A stretch of 64,000 nt of DNA from Chryseobacterium sp. G0162 (GTDB taxonomy: Bacteria > Bacteroidota > Bacteroidia > Flavobacteriales > Weeksellaceae). The notes beneath the pieces are model-generated. The model ran no database searches and had not been told where the DNA came from. It saw only the letters and a program-made list of their open reading frames with translations. The DNA lies in the NCBI RefSeq assembly GCF_003815715.1, contig NZ_CP033922.1:4946001-5010000 (forward strand). The letters run 5' to 3'. The translations under genes and the position numbers were made by a program. This document shows, in pieces, positions 9,712-19,035 of this stretch (its first letter is position 1; each line of letters starts with the position of its first letter).

Positions 9712-9950
9712 CCCTGCAAATATAAGGCTTAAATTTTTCCTGAGAAAAGACAAGAAGATTAATTTTTGTTTAATAAAGAGGTTTTTGGGTCTTTTATCTG
9801 TATTCCAAAATCTTCTACGGTCTGAATAAACTTTTGGGAAGGATCAAAAAGTGATAAAGTTTACCGGATGGCAGCAAAACAAATCTCATTAATGGAAAAT
9901 ATTCTCGGGCTTAATCCATTATTGTTTTCGCTCGTATTTTAAGTGAAAAT

Positions 9951-10556
9951 TCAATCAAAATCTAGCAATCCATCAGTGAGTTGTTTCCATTGAATTTTAG
10001 CAACTCCCATCATACCTCCTATTGCAATCATTAGGTTCCTGCTGATATCAATAAAGGTAGCGTTAAAATTGGGTGATTCATTCCGTCCGTACACAGCGGC
10101 TTTTAAATAAGTGGCATTTCTTTGAATCATGAATGTAGAAGTGGCTTTTGAGCTATAAAAGTGAGCAATATGACTACTTTTTTGGGTAGGGTTCTGAGAA
10201 GGCCGGCAGGTCATTAGAATACTTTCAGAATAAGTATCTTCAAAATAACAGATATCGGTAATTTCGACCCAGTCAAATCCTTTGGCTTCCATTTCTCCGG
10301 GTCCCGGAATATTAATTCTTACAAAGTCCCCTTTTTGTGGCTCCCGTTCAACCGGAATACCTTTGAGATCATAGAGTTTAAAAGCAGCAAATGCTTCTCC
10401 ACAATAACTTTTCCATTGATTAATTGAGAAAAACCTTGTTTTTAATATCTCAAATTTCAATGAAAGGAATTCAGGGTCAAATTTTGCATAACTTTCTGTA
10501 TCATGAAAGCCACCTGATTGCTGATTGGGAACCCCTTTAATCTGTTTTGGCTTCAT
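9951..10556 (-). CDS. Conserved-looking hypothetical protein
   Basis: 201 residues, not recognised. No signal peptide or membrane segment. It begins MKPKQIKGVPNQQSGGF and contains a central region (RINIPGPGEMEAKGFDWVEI) that reads like a small beta-barrel or OB-like domain, and a C-terminal ISRNLMIAIGGMMGVAKI helix. It is preceded by a 416-base gap and followed by about 240 bases before the small exported protein, so it is probably its own unit. Codon use matches neighbours. The start ATG at 10554-10556 is the only good candidate. No function proposed. Confidence 0.6.
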   Translation of the reverse strand: MKPKQIKGVPNQQSGGFHDTESYAKFDPEFLSLKFEILKTRFFSINQWKSYCGEAFAAFKLYDLKGIPVEREPQKGDFVRINIPGPGEMEAKGFDWVEITDICYFEDTYSESILMTCRPSQNPTQKSSHIAHFYSSKATSTFMIQRNATYLKAAVYGRNESPNFNATFIDISRNLMIAIGGMMGVAKIQWKQLTDGLLDFD

Positions 10557-10972
10557 ACTTCTTTTTATTCAAATTAAAAGAATTTATCCATTTTATTTTA
10601 TGAGTAGAATCACAATGGAGTAAATAAATGCTTAAAGTGTTAAAAATTTTCGCTTTAATACTTGCTGAGTTTATACTTAATTAATCAATATTCCTTTTTG
10701 CGGAGTTTTTATTCCGTCTTAGGGATCTCGAGTTAGAATTTTGAAGACTAAGTTTGTTTAAAGTTATTGAGAATAATTCTTACATAGATAAATATCACTA
10801 ATTTAATTGTTAAAGTGAGTGTTCATGGGAAGTCAGAAGAAAGAAGTTTGAGATTATTTTTGTTGATAATGAGTAATGTAGATTTAATGGTTTTTATACC
10901 TTATAATTTCCTTCTTCCTAGCTCTGGCTTCCTTTATATTATGCACTCTATTCAACTCATTTATAATCAACA
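10557..10972. other. 416-base intergenic region, no gene seen
   Basis: AT-rich divergent spacer between the hypothetical gene (minus) and the MATE gene (plus). A TATTTTTG sequence at 10855-10862 fits the plus-strand -7 consensus but has no matching -33 TTG, so I do not call it a promoter. No repeat of the intergenic palindrome family is present. Short open frames here lack plausible protein sequence. Confidence 0.5.
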
Positions 10973-12322
10973 ATGGAACAACAGAAACAGCTTATTTTAA
11001 ACGGAAAAATGCATAAAGTAATGTGGCAGATGTCCTGGCCGGCAGTTATTGCAATGGTACTTTATGGATTGAATAATTTTCTTGACGGAATTTTTGTAGG
11101 TCATTTAATTAGCAATACAGCTTTGGCAGCAGTAGGCGTCGCCTATCCCCTGGCACAATTTGCCCAGGGATTTGGGACCTTGATTGGTACAGGTTTAGGA
11201 GCTGCCGTAAGTATTTGGATTGGTGCAGGTGAAAAGGATAAACTAAGCAAAGCTATGGGAACCGTTAATTTTCTTACCCTGCTCTTTTCTGTTGTCATTA
11301 CAATTCCCTGTTATATTTTCGCCAAAGATCTGGTGTATATGATGGGAGGAAGAGGCGAAATTCTAACGTTAGGGGTGGAATATTTCAGAGCCACCATTCT
11401 TGGAAGCTTTTTCTGGATTCATGGGCTGGCACTGAACATGTTGATCCGCGCAGAAGGAAAAATGAAAACTGCTGCCTGGATGATTGCCGTAGGTCTGATT
11501 GTAGATGTGGCATTAAAGCCTTTATTTATTGATTCTTTTGGTGGTGGAGTAAGCGGTGCAGCTTGGGCTACCAATATCTCCATGATGATCTATACGGTAC
11601 TAGGGGTTTGGTATTATGCATCCGGAAAGGCTTCTTTTGTTACCCGATTTTGGTCCTTAAAGTATGACAAAGCCATTATAAGGGAAGCTCTTTCCCTGGG
11701 AATGCCCGGGTTTATCATGATGGTTATGATTGTGGTTCAGAATATTGTAGTCTTCAATGTAATTGCCAAATATGGAAAAGATACAGATATCACCTTTTTT
11801 ACGGCAGTCAACCGGTTTTATATTCTTTTAAATACTCCACTTTGGGGATTGATGAGAGCTTTGCAGCCTGTATCAGGCATGAATTTCGGAGCCGAAAAAT
11901 ATGAGAGAAGCATCAAGGCATACCGTCTTTTCTCTTTTACAGGGCTTATCATTTTGATTCCTTTCTGGCTTTTTGTGATGTTCTGTCCATCAGAGGTATT
12001 GTCTGTAATGATTCCCAATGTATCTTTTCAGCCAAGCCAGCTAACTGATTTCAGGATTTATATGAGCGTTTTACCAGCTTTACCATTTATTTTTATGGCA
12101 ATGGTCTGGTTTCCTTCTGTAGAAAATGCCCGACCTGCTACCGTAATCAGTATCTTAAGACAACTGGTATTATATATTCCTGCCCTTCTTATTATACCAA
12201 TGTTGTATGGAATCCGAAGTATTTATGTTGTAAGTGCTATTATAGAATGGATTGTGTTTGGTGGAGTCATTTATATGATAGGGTTAAATTTCAAAATGTT
12301 AAGAAAAACCAGTATCTATTAA
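10973..12322 (+). CDS. MATE family multidrug/Na+-coupled efflux transporter
   Basis: 449-residue inner-membrane exporter with about 12 hydrophobic segments and the MATE two-fold repeat: WPAVIAMVLYGLNNFLDGIFVG (about 19-40) in the first bundle and a matching MPGFIMMVMIVVQNIVVFNVI in the second. Members exchange cationic drugs or metabolites for Na+ or H+. The start ATG at 10973 has no Shine-Dalgarno sequence, which is normal here. It stands alone with a strong terminator downstream at 12449-12480. Substrate unknown; family assignment is firm. Confidence 0.92.
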   Translation: MEQQKQLILNGKMHKVMWQMSWPAVIAMVLYGLNNFLDGIFVGHLISNTALAAVGVAYPLAQFAQGFGTLIGTGLGAAVSIWIGAGEKDKLSKAMGTVNFLTLLFSVVITIPCYIFAKDLVYMMGGRGEILTLGVEYFRATILGSFFWIHGLALNMLIRAEGKMKTAAWMIAVGLIVDVALKPLFIDSFGGGVSGAAWATNISMMIYTVLGVWYYASGKASFVTRFWSLKYDKAIIREALSLGMPGFIMMVMIVVQNIVVFNVIAKYGKDTDITFFTAVNRFYILLNTPLWGLMRALQPVSGMNFGAEKYERSIKAYRLFSFTGLIILIPFWLFVMFCPSEVLSVMIPNVSFQPSQLTDFRIYMSVLPALPFIFMAMVWFPSVENARPATVISILRQLVLYIPALLIIPMLYGIRSIYVVSAIIEWIVFGGVIYMIGLNFKMLRKTSIY

Positions 12323-12401
12323 TGAATGATAATTTTTAATTAAAATAAATAATTTTTAATTAAAAAGCACATACGATGCGCTGCATAATATAAATTTTGC
12401 T

Positions 12402-12409
12402 TATATTTG
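12402..12409 (+). promoter_or_regulatory. Possible -7 box before a terminator
   Basis: TATATTTG fits TAnnTTTG. There is no clear -33 TTG. It lies 40 bases upstream of the terminator at 12449-12480 and no gene follows on the plus strand, so it would produce only a short RNA of about 65 bases. Confidence 0.25.
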
Positions 12410-12448
12410 TGAATCGAAATAATTTTTTTTCATCATTTGTGTTTTTTT

Positions 12449-12480
12449 AAGGTCTCCAGTACTGGGGGCCTTTTTGCTTT
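12449..12480 (+). terminator. Terminator downstream of the MATE gene
   Basis: A hairpin of about 9-11 bp (AAGGTCTCC pairing with GGGGGCCTT, including G-T pairs) is followed by TTTTTGCTTTT. Confidence 0.75.
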
Positions 12481-12598
12481 TATAAGCTATATAATAAAGA
12501 ATATACTATTGATATGATAAATGGACAAAAGGGGAATTATTTATTATAAAATAATTTTCTAATACCTTACCATAGATGAATACAGTGATTTTTAATTG

Positions 12599-13405
12599 TT
12601 AATAAATCCCTTTTCCTATACCTAAGTTAATGTTTTTCATAAAATCTGTAGGTCTGAACTGCATCACCGCCTGGAAACTTCTAGTGTAAGCCTGTACACT
12701 CTTATACCCTACTTCATAAGCTGTTTCTGAAATGGTCAGATTTCCTGAACTCAAAAGTTCAAGGCTTTTAATGATACGGAGCATTTGCTGATATTTACTC
12801 AAGGTGAGACCGGTTTCCTTTTTAAATATGCGCTCCAGACTTCGGGAAGAGAGCAATGCCAACTCTCCCAGCCCTTCTATTTTAATTTCTGTGTTGTAAA
12901 AATGATGAAGGTGTTCAATGACTTTTTCTAAGCGTTTATCTTTAGGCAGGCAGAGATGAAGTTTCAGGGAATGTTCTACAAAATGAGGAAGCTCATTAAA
13001 TAATGCTTTTAAAAATACCATTTCATCCGCATCTTTTTTCATCAGCTTGGACCATTTTTCAGCATACTTTATCATTTCTCTCAATACGGAAGGAACTGAA
13101 AATGCGTTCACCTCATCATAAAATGAATTTTTCTGATCTGTGTCTGCAAACATAATCATCAGTTTGATCTTTTCAGAATGGGAATTAGTTTTATGAATGG
13201 CATTCGGAGGTATCCAGGCTGCATGGTTTTGAGGAAGAAGATAAATACGTTCTTCAATGGTGATATACTGAAATCCGCTTTCTACGTATACCAATTGGCC
13301 CTTTTCATGCTGATGGAGAACATTATCATGAATCCAGTTTTCTTCAAACCATACAAAATAGGGTTTATTAAGGTCATCTATTTTTATACTGTCGTTAGCA
13401 TTCAT
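12599..13405 (-). CDS. NimR-like AraC-family transcriptional regulator
   Basis: 268 residues: an N-terminal cupin sensor (HQHEKGQLVYVESGFQY about 31-47, IPPNAIHKTN) and a C-terminal AraC double helix-turn-helix (LLSSRSLERIFKKETGLTLS and ISETAYEVGYKSVQAYTRSF). The gene diverges from a CynX/NimT-type transporter 71 bases away. This is the same arrangement as nimR/nimT (yeaM/yeaN) in E. coli, where the regulator represses the exporter. A palindromic site spans the shared promoter (13438-13461). A paralogue lies at 52620-53423. The function is inferred from domain and context. Confidence 0.85.
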   Translation of the reverse strand: MNANDSIKIDDLNKPYFVWFEENWIHDNVLHQHEKGQLVYVESGFQYITIEERIYLLPQNHAAWIPPNAIHKTNSHSEKIKLMIMFADTDQKNSFYDEVNAFSVPSVLREMIKYAEKWSKLMKKDADEMVFLKALFNELPHFVEHSLKLHLCLPKDKRLEKVIEHLHHFYNTEIKIEGLGELALLSSRSLERIFKKETGLTLSKYQQMLRIIKSLELLSSGNLTISETAYEVGYKSVQAYTRSFQAVMQFRPTDFMKNINLGIGKGIY

Positions 13406-13437
13406 GTCGTTTCAGGTTAAAACTTTGGCAAAATTAA

Positions 13438-13461
13438 ACAAAATTACTATACTAATTTTGT
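13438..13461. promoter_or_regulatory. Palindromic operator and overlapping divergent -7 boxes
   Basis: ACAAAATTA-CTATAC-TAATTTTGT is a perfect 9-bp inverted repeat. CAAAATTA (13439-13446, also 13429-13436) reads as a minus-strand TAnnTTTG box for the regulator. TAATTTTG (13453-13460) is a plus-strand box for the transporter. A protein bound here would control both directions. Confidence 0.5.
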
Positions 13462-13476
13462 ACAAAAGTTTTTACT

Positions 13477-14682
13477 ATGATGAAGAACGAAGTCAAAAAG
13501 AATGCTTCTTATGTTTTAATGTTTCTGAATGTGTTGGTGGTTATATTAATTTCCAGCAATCTTCGGTCGCCTATTGTCGCTGTATCCCCGGTCCTGGGAG
13601 ATGTAAGAGATGCTTTGAAGCTGGATAATTTCCAGGTAAGTCTTTTAACCTCTATTCCACTTTTTATGTTTGCCGTCTGTTCGGTTTTGGTGAGCAGGTT
13701 TTCTAATAAGTTTGGAATCAGCAAACTGTTGATGTATTCATTAATTATTTTAAGTTTTGGATTATTTCTGAGAATTTCAGGCTCACTTTGGCTGTTGTTT
13801 GTTGGCTCGGTATTTATCGGTTTGGGAATTTGTATCGGAAATGTAGTGACTCCCGGATATGTTAAGAATAATTTTCCGAAACAAATTGGTTTAATGACAG
13901 GAATTTTTGCTGTTTCTATGAACCTTACAGCTGCTTTGGCTTCCGGTTTTAGTGTGAGAATCGGTGAATGGACCGGATTTGGATGGCGTGGCTCTCTGGG
14001 TATATGGCTGGTGATTGCCGCACTTGGATTTGTCGTATTGATTCTTGAAATTTTATTTAACAAAAAGAATTCTAACCAGCCTAAAACGGCTTTGGCAACT
14101 TCTGATTTTAATATGTTTAAGTCTTCCCAAGCATGGAATATCAGTATTTTTATGGGATTACAATCCTTGTTTTATTACTGTATGGTTGCCTGGTTACCTT
14201 CATTTCTTACAGATTACAATATGCCGGGTGAAAGTTCGGGATGGGTCCTTTTTGTCATTCAGATCACTATGATTCCTATCACCTTCTGCTGCCCGATCAT
14301 CGCCAGCAAAATGAAGGATCAAAGAATTATGATTCTGTTTATATGTGCTCTAATGTTTGGAAGTACCATGATGTTTGTCTTTCTGAAATCTCAATGGATC
14401 TATGTAAATGCTGTCATTATCGGGATTTCCAATGGATTGTCTTTCAGTTTATCCATTCTGTTTTTCTCTACAAGAACGAAAAGCAGCATCAATGCAGTGA
14501 AAATTTCAGGAATGGCACAGTCAGTAGGTTATCTGATTGCTGCATTCGGGCCTCCGGTATTTGGGAAGCTGCATGATTGGGATGTTTCCTGGAATACTTC
14601 ATTCTATTTTCTGAGCATTGCAGTATTGATTATGCTTTACTTTGGATTGAGGGCTGCGAGAAATAAATGTGTAGAGGATTAA
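13477..14682 (+). CDS. CynX/NimT-family MFS transporter
   Basis: 401 residues with about 12 membrane segments. The start, LMFLNVLVVILISSNLRSPIVAVSPVL, has the N-L-R-x-P/x-V-x-P-x-L signature of the cyanate/2-nitroimidazole transporter branch of the major facilitator superfamily. It is probably an exporter controlled by the divergent AraC regulator, as NimT is by NimR. A strong terminator follows at 14707-14746. The ATG at 13477 (ATG-ATG) lies 16 bases after the -7 box. Substrate unknown. Confidence 0.9.
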   Translation: MMKNEVKKNASYVLMFLNVLVVILISSNLRSPIVAVSPVLGDVRDALKLDNFQVSLLTSIPLFMFAVCSVLVSRFSNKFGISKLLMYSLIILSFGLFLRISGSLWLLFVGSVFIGLGICIGNVVTPGYVKNNFPKQIGLMTGIFAVSMNLTAALASGFSVRIGEWTGFGWRGSLGIWLVIAALGFVVLILEILFNKKNSNQPKTALATSDFNMFKSSQAWNISIFMGLQSLFYYCMVAWLPSFLTDYNMPGESSGWVLFVIQITMIPITFCCPIIASKMKDQRIMILFICALMFGSTMMFVFLKSQWIYVNAVIIGISNGLSFSLSILFFSTRTKSSINAVKISGMAQSVGYLIAAFGPPVFGKLHDWDVSWNTSFYFLSIAVLIMLYFGLRAARNKCVED

Positions 14683-14706
14683 TTGTTCTTAGTTTTAATT
14701 GTAAAT

Positions 14707-14746
14707 AAAATGAGGCTTTTTCTATTTGAAAAGCCTCATTTTTTAT
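14707..14746 (+). terminator. Terminator of the NimT-like gene
   Basis: AATGAGGCTTTT (14709-14720) pairs with AAAAGCCTCATT (14729-14740) and is followed by a T run. Confidence 0.85.
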
Positions 14747-14796
14747 TGAAAACCCAGTTTTAAAAAGGAAATACTTTCTCCTGTAATCAGATTATT

Positions 14797-15567
14797 CTAA
14801 TAAATGGACAAATTTATTTCTTCACCATCTTCAGGAATGAAGCATTGATTTTCATATTCTTTTTCATAAATCTTTTCCTGAATAAATGCCCTGTCCTCTT
14901 TGCAGTGGCTTACAGCTTCCAAATGGGTTACCCAAACTTTTGCTTCCGGAGCATGTTCGCAGACTTTGAAAATGTCTTCACTAGTCATAATAATAGGATC
15001 TCCTACAGAAAATGTAGCGGCTCCTCCTGCTACAATAATATGCCTGGGCTCGTGTTTTTCAATTTCTTTTGCGATACCATCATACCAGATACTGTCTCCC
15101 ACAATATAAACGGATTGATTGTCTTTTTTAAGAACAAATCCGTTGACTACTCCCATTTTATCACCAATTTCTCCGGTTCCATGTTGTCCTTTTGTTAAGG
15201 AGATATCAATATTGTTCCAGAGAAGTTGCTCGTTGACTGCGATAACATTCTGAAAACCCTGTTTTTCGATCTGATCTAAAATCACAGAAGGACAGAGAAT
15301 TACTGTTTGTTTATCAATCATCTCTATGGCTGCAGAATCCCAATGATCCGGATGTAAATGAGTAATGGCAACTGCATCTACCATCTGTAGCTTTTTGATT
15401 AAATCTTCCCGGCTGAAAGGAAGATCCAGCAAAGGGTTCAGTAATTCATTATCTGTCATTGGGAATTTTCCCAAAGAACCTTTTTTTCCAAGCATCGGAT
15501 CAACCAGAATGGAGAGGTCACCAATAGTCAATAGCAATGTTGCATTGCGCCATAATTGTAATTTCAT
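14797..15567 (-). CDS. UlaG-like metallo-beta-lactamase-fold hydrolase
   Basis: 256 residues from the ATG at 15565-15567. The zinc motif THLHPDHWD (about residues 70-78) and the downstream Asp in VGDSIWYDG and His in VTHLEAVSH mark a metallo-beta-lactamase-fold hydrolase of the UlaG/RNase Z-like branch; the opening LQLWRNATLLLTIGDLSILVDPM is typical of it. An earlier TTG at 15588 is rejected because it lies inside the -7 box of the promoter at 15586-15615. The gene diverges from an HxlR regulator, which probably controls it. No signal peptide; substrate unknown. Confidence 0.85.
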   Translation of the reverse strand: MKLQLWRNATLLLTIGDLSILVDPMLGKKGSLGKFPMTDNELLNPLLDLPFSREDLIKKLQMVDAVAITHLHPDHWDSAAIEMIDKQTVILCPSVILDQIEKQGFQNVIAVNEQLLWNNIDISLTKGQHGTGEIGDKMGVVNGFVLKKDNQSVYIVGDSIWYDGIAKEIEKHEPRHIIVAGGAATFSVGDPIIMTSEDIFKVCEHAPEAKVWVTHLEAVSHCKEDRAFIQEKIYEKEYENQCFIPEDGEEINLSIY

Positions 15568-15585
15568 TTGCTTAAGTTTGTAAAG

Positions 15586-15615
15586 CAAATCTATTGGTTA
15601 ACTCAGGCAAAACAA
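15586..15615 (-). promoter_or_regulatory. Bacteroidota sigma-A promoter for the metallo-hydrolase
   Basis: On the minus strand: TTG (15613-15615), exactly 19 bases, then TAGATTTG (15586-15593). This is the TTG-N19-TAnnTTTG consensus of the phylum. It places transcription start near 15580 and so fixes the start codon at 15567. Confidence 0.75.
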
Positions 15616-15619
15616 TCGA

Positions 15620-15658
15620 AGGTTACCAAAAGGTTATTCATTTACATCTAAGTAACCT
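15620..15658 (+). promoter_or_regulatory. Candidate HxlR operator
   Basis: AGGTTAC (15620-15626), AGGTTA (15631-15636, 11 bases on) and the inverted GTAACCT (15652-15658) immediately precede the regulator's ATG and adjoin the -33 of the divergent promoter. The roughly one-turn spacing and inversion fit a dimeric winged-helix repressor. Inferred only. Confidence 0.4.
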
Positions 15659-15976
15659 ATGAATTTTGAAGAGTTTAAAAACTGTGGACTGAGAAGAAGT
15701 CTGAATATTCTTTCGGGAAAATGGAAACCATTAATCCTCCATAATCTTTTTGAAGAAAATCAGGTCCGTTTTGTGGAATTATGGCGGAATATGCCAAGAG
15801 TATCCAAAAAAGTTCTTGCAGAACAGCTTAAACAACTGGAGGAAGATCATATTGTTCAACGGATTGAAGTGTATAATTTTCCTCCGGAAGTCTATTATCA
15901 ACTGACAGAGAAAGGGCAAAAGCTGGGGCCTATCCTTTTCGAGCTTCATGCCTGGGGAAATGAATTAAATTCTTAG
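15659..15976 (+). CDS. HxlR-family transcriptional regulator
   Basis: 105 residues, the normal length for this family. It is a single winged-helix domain with the characteristic start CGLRRSLNILSGKWKPLIL (about 9-27) and the recognition region MPRVSKKVLAEQLKQLEEDHIVQR. HxlR proteins often sense redox or aldehydes; the Cys near residue 9 is in the usual position of the sensing cysteine. It diverges from the metallo-hydrolase and is convergent with bioA, ending 8 bases from it. Role as its repressor or activator is inferred from layout. Confidence 0.9.
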   Translation: MNFEEFKNCGLRRSLNILSGKWKPLILHNLFEENQVRFVELWRNMPRVSKKVLAEQLKQLEEDHIVQRIEVYNFPPEVYYQLTEKGQKLGPILFELHAWGNELNS

Positions 15977-15984
15977 AATGGCTT

Positions 15985-17274
15985 TTAGTCTTTAAACAGA
16001 TCCAAAACTTCAAGAATATTGTGGTAGACTGTATCAAGTTCTTCAGTAGAAATACAATAAGGAGGCACCAGATAAAGAACATTTCCTAAAGGCCGCATGA
16101 TAATTTCCCTTTGTAAAAACTCATTATAAAGTTTTTTTCCGATTTCATTAAAATAAGAAGTTCCCTGTCCGGTTTTAAAATCAAAGGCCAAAATAGTTCC
16201 GATCTGGCGGGCATTTTCAACCTTAGGATGTTCAGTCAAAACTTTTACAAACGCTGAATGCTGTTGGGAGATACGTTTAATATTCATTAGGGTTTCTTTT
16301 TTTAGTAATAATTCCATACTGGCCAAAGCTGCGGTACAGGCTAAAGGATTGGCTGTAAATGAATGTCCATGGAATAAAGTTTTATGTTTGTCATCAGACC
16401 AGAAAGCATCATAAATTGCTTTGGAAGATGTTGTAATTCCCATAGGCATGGTTCCCCCAGTCAGTCCTTTTGAAAAACACATGATATCCGGTTGTTCGGT
16501 AAGATAATTGGCCGCGAAAAGCTCCCCGGTTCTTCCGAACCCTGTAAAAACCTCATCCTGAATCATCAGAATTTTCTGTTCTCTGCAGAATTTCATCAGG
16601 GTATTAAGATCTTCTGCATTATACATAAGCATTCCTGCTGCCCCCTGAACTAAAGGTTCATAAATAAAACAAGCTACCTCATCAGCAATAGCTTCAATTT
16701 GTGATTGTAAATTTTGCAGGTTTTCTGGAGTAGGAGTATCAATGAAAACTACTTCAAACAGTCTGCTTTCAAAAGGTTTCGTCCAATAGCTTTTTCCACT
16801 TACAGACATTGCTCCGAAGGTATCACCGTGGTAGGCATTTTTAAAAGCAAGGATTTTGGTTTTTTCTTTTCCCTGATTGTGGGCATATTGAATACACATT
16901 TTCAAAGCTACTTCCACAGCGGTAGATCCATTGTCAGAATAGAACACTTTTTTCTGATTGTCAGGTAAAAGCTTCAATAAATTCTCTGAAAGCTGAGTAG
17001 CGGGCTCATGGGTAAATCCGGCAAAAATAACCTGTTCCAAGGTATTAAGTTGTTCAAATAGGCGTTGAGCAATATAAGGATGTGAATGTCCATGCAGGGT
17101 TACCCACCATGAAGAAACCACATCCATATATTTTTTACCTTCATTGTCATAAAGATAAAGACCCTTTCCACTTACAATAGGAATGATATTGTCAGCAGAC
17201 TTCATTTGCGTATAAGGATGCCAGTTGACGGCTTTATCTCTTTGTTGGAGGTTTGTTGGTGTTATTGTATCCAT
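15985..17274 (-). CDS. bioA: Adenosylmethionine-8-amino-7-oxononanoate aminotransferase (BioA)
   Basis: PLP-dependent aminotransferase converting KAPA to DAPA with S-adenosylmethionine as amino donor, third step of biotin synthesis. 429 residues, normal length. It shows the BioA signature WHPYTQMK near residue 18, the Asp of the PLP site in IQDEVFTGFGRTG and the Schiff-base Lys in CFSKGLTGGTMPMG. It is last in the bioF-bioD-bioB-bioA order on this strand. A 112-base gap with a long hairpin separates it from bioB, so it may be differently expressed from the upstream genes. Confidence 0.97.
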   Translation of the reverse strand: MDTITPTNLQQRDKAVNWHPYTQMKSADNIIPIVSGKGLYLYDNEGKKYMDVVSSWWVTLHGHSHPYIAQRLFEQLNTLEQVIFAGFTHEPATQLSENLLKLLPDNQKKVFYSDNGSTAVEVALKMCIQYAHNQGKEKTKILAFKNAYHGDTFGAMSVSGKSYWTKPFESRLFEVVFIDTPTPENLQNLQSQIEAIADEVACFIYEPLVQGAAGMLMYNAEDLNTLMKFCREQKILMIQDEVFTGFGRTGELFAANYLTEQPDIMCFSKGLTGGTMPMGITTSSKAIYDAFWSDDKHKTLFHGHSFTANPLACTAALASMELLLKKETLMNIKRISQQHSAFVKVLTEHPKVENARQIGTILAFDFKTGQGTSYFNEIGKKLYNEFLQREIIMRPLGNVLYLVPPYCISTEELDTVYHNILEVLDLFKD

Positions 17275-17294
17275 ATATTGATGATTTTGAGATA

Positions 17295-17367
17295 AGAGTT
17301 TCTGTTTTTAATACAACGTTTGCAAGGGCTCTATAGAAAATGCTGTGTATTAAAACCCAGAAACTCT
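17295..17367. repeat. Long inverted repeat between bioB and bioA
   Basis: Arm 1, AGAGTTTCTGTTTTTAATAC (17295-17314), and arm 2 (17347-17367) are complementary at 20 of 21 positions, with one bulged base, around a 32-base loop. It fills most of the bioB-bioA gap. In RNA it would be a very stable stem inside the operon transcript. Confidence 0.7.
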
Positions 17368-17386
17368 AACATCTCTTTATAATTGT

Positions 17387-18373
17387 TTAACAGCAGGTTT
17401 CTTTTTTCATCATTGGTTTTAACCCCAGGGTTTCCAGCATTTGCATGTCTTCAGAAACTCCGGGATTAGGAGTTACCAGTAATGTTTCTCTTTCTCCTGT
17501 GAAGATAGAGTTTGCCCCTGCCATGAAGCACCATGCCTGTTCTGTTTCGGTCATCTCAATACGTCCTGCACTCAACCTTACCATAGAAGAAGGCATTACA
17601 ATCCTTGCGGTGGCAATCATTCTTACCATTTCCCATGTATCCACTTTCTCGTTATCTTCCAACGGAGTTCCTTCTACTCTAGCCAATGCATTGATAGGAA
17701 CTGATTCCGGATGTTTAGGCATTGTTGCTAAAGTGAGTAACATGGAAATTCTATCTCTGTGTGTTTCTCCAAGTCCGATGATTCCTCCTGAACATACCGT
17801 GATTCCTGCTTTTCGAACATTATTGATCGTATTAATTCTATTATCAAATGTTCTGGTGGAAATGATTTCTTCATAATACTGCTCAGAAGTATCAAGATTG
17901 TGATTGTAAGCATATAATCCTGCTTCCTGAAGCCTTATAGCCTGTTCTTCAGTCAACATTCCCAGTGTACAGCACACCTCCAGGCCAAGTTCATTTACTC
18001 CTTTTACCATATCGATAACCCTGTCAAAATCACGGTTGTTACGTACCTCACGCCATGCAGCAGCCATACAGAAACGGGATGAGCCGCTGTCTTTTGCTTT
18101 TTGAGCATGAGCAATTACCGTTTCAGTAGGTAACAAAGCTTGTACTTTGATATTCGTATGATAACGCGCTGCTTGTCCACAGTATGAACAATCTTCGGGA
18201 CAGCCTCCGGTTTTGATTGATAATAAAGTGGAGATCTGTACTTCGGATGGATCATGCCATTCACGGTGTACGGTTGCCGCTTTATAAATAAGTTCCATAA
18301 GCGGTAAATGATAAATTTCTTCTATTTCTTCTTTAGTCCAGTTGTTTCTGATTGTTGTTCTATCCATTATCAT
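17387..18373 (-). CDS. bioB: Biotin synthase (BioB)
   Basis: Radical-SAM enzyme inserting sulfur into dethiobiotin, the last step of biotin synthesis. 328 residues. The CxxxCxxC cluster motif is seen in [12 protein letters not shown] (about 52-63); the second-cluster ligands lie in the CMAAAWR and CCTLGML stretches, and Arg in MVRLSAGR is present. Ends with two cysteines. Its start overlaps the bioD stop by 4 bases (ATGA), so they are translationally coupled. An alternative start at the third residue (MD) is equally possible. Confidence 0.97.
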   Translation of the reverse strand: MIMDRTTIRNNWTKEEIEEIYHLPLMELIYKAATVHREWHDPSEVQISTLLSIKTGGCPEDCSYCGQAARYHTNIKVQALLPTETVIAHAQKAKDSGSSRFCMAAAWREVRNNRDFDRVIDMVKGVNELGLEVCCTLGMLTEEQAIRLQEAGLYAYNHNLDTSEQYYEEIISTRTFDNRINTINNVRKAGITVCSGGIIGLGETHRDRISMLLTLATMPKHPESVPINALARVEGTPLEDNEKVDTWEMVRMIATARIVMPSSMVRLSAGRIEMTETEQAWCFMAGANSIFTGERETLLVTPNPGVSEDMQMLETLGLKPMMKKETCC

Positions 18374-18981
18374 AGTTTTGTTATTTTTAATTGTTTTGCA
18401 GTCGTTGTAATATGTTCCTTATCCGTACTTTCGATTTCAGGAATTTTGATAATTTTTGTTTCTTCTGTGATGGAATTAGAGATTACTCTTTCTGTATCTT
18501 CTGGAAAATCTCCGTTGAAAACCAGGTATTCCAGTGGGATATTTCTTTGCTTTAGGGCTATTATTGATAGTAAGGTATGATTGATACAACCTAAATAGTT
18601 TCTCACAACCAATGCAGCGGGAAGTTTTAACTTTTCAATCAGATCAATCATAAAAGTATCATCTGAAAGCGGAACCATAAGTCCTCCTGCTCCTTCTACG
18701 ATTAAAGAATTTTGAGTTTCCGGCAATTGGAACGTATCAAGATTGATTTGTATGTTTTCTTCTCTTGCGGATTGGTGTGGAGAAGCAGCCAATTGTAGGC
18801 GGTACGTTTCAGGATGGCAGAATGTATGGTCTGTCCAGATTTCAATTTTATGACTGTCTGAATAATGCAGATCTCCTGATTGTATGGGCTTCCAGTAATC
18901 AGCTTTGAAATATTGCACTAAAATGGCGGAACAGACGGTTTTTCCAATTTCGGTTCCTATTCCTGTTATAAATAGTTTCAT
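18370..18981 (-). CDS. bioD: Dethiobiotin synthetase (BioD)
   Basis: ATP-dependent carboxylase closing the ureido ring of dethiobiotin from DAPA and CO2. 203 residues, a little short but complete. The P-loop GIGTEIGKT lies at about residues 7-15, with the conserved WKPIQSG stretch and the glycine-rich [11 protein letters not shown]. It overlaps bioB by 4 bases and follows bioF by 54 bases. Confidence 0.95.
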   Translation of the reverse strand: MKLFITGIGTEIGKTVCSAILVQYFKADYWKPIQSGDLHYSDSHKIEIWTDHTFCHPETYRLQLAASPHQSAREENIQINLDTFQLPETQNSLIVEGAGGLMVPLSDDTFMIDLIEKLKLPAALVVRNYLGCINHTLLSIIALKQRNIPLEYLVFNGDFPEDTERVISNSITEETKIIKIPEIESTDKEHITTTAKQLKITKL

Positions 18982-19035
18982 TAGGTTTCTAGGGTTTTGT
19001 AATACGAAGTGTAAAACAATATTTTATAAATTTCT

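Noticed and set aside
10815..11000. 61-codon frame overlapping the MATE start
   Set aside because: Overlaps a clear gene and has no recognisable sequence.
13509..14063. 184-codon open frame antisense to the NimT-like transporter
   Set aside because: It is wholly opposite a strongly supported membrane protein and its translation is Pro/Ile/Thr-rich without domain character.
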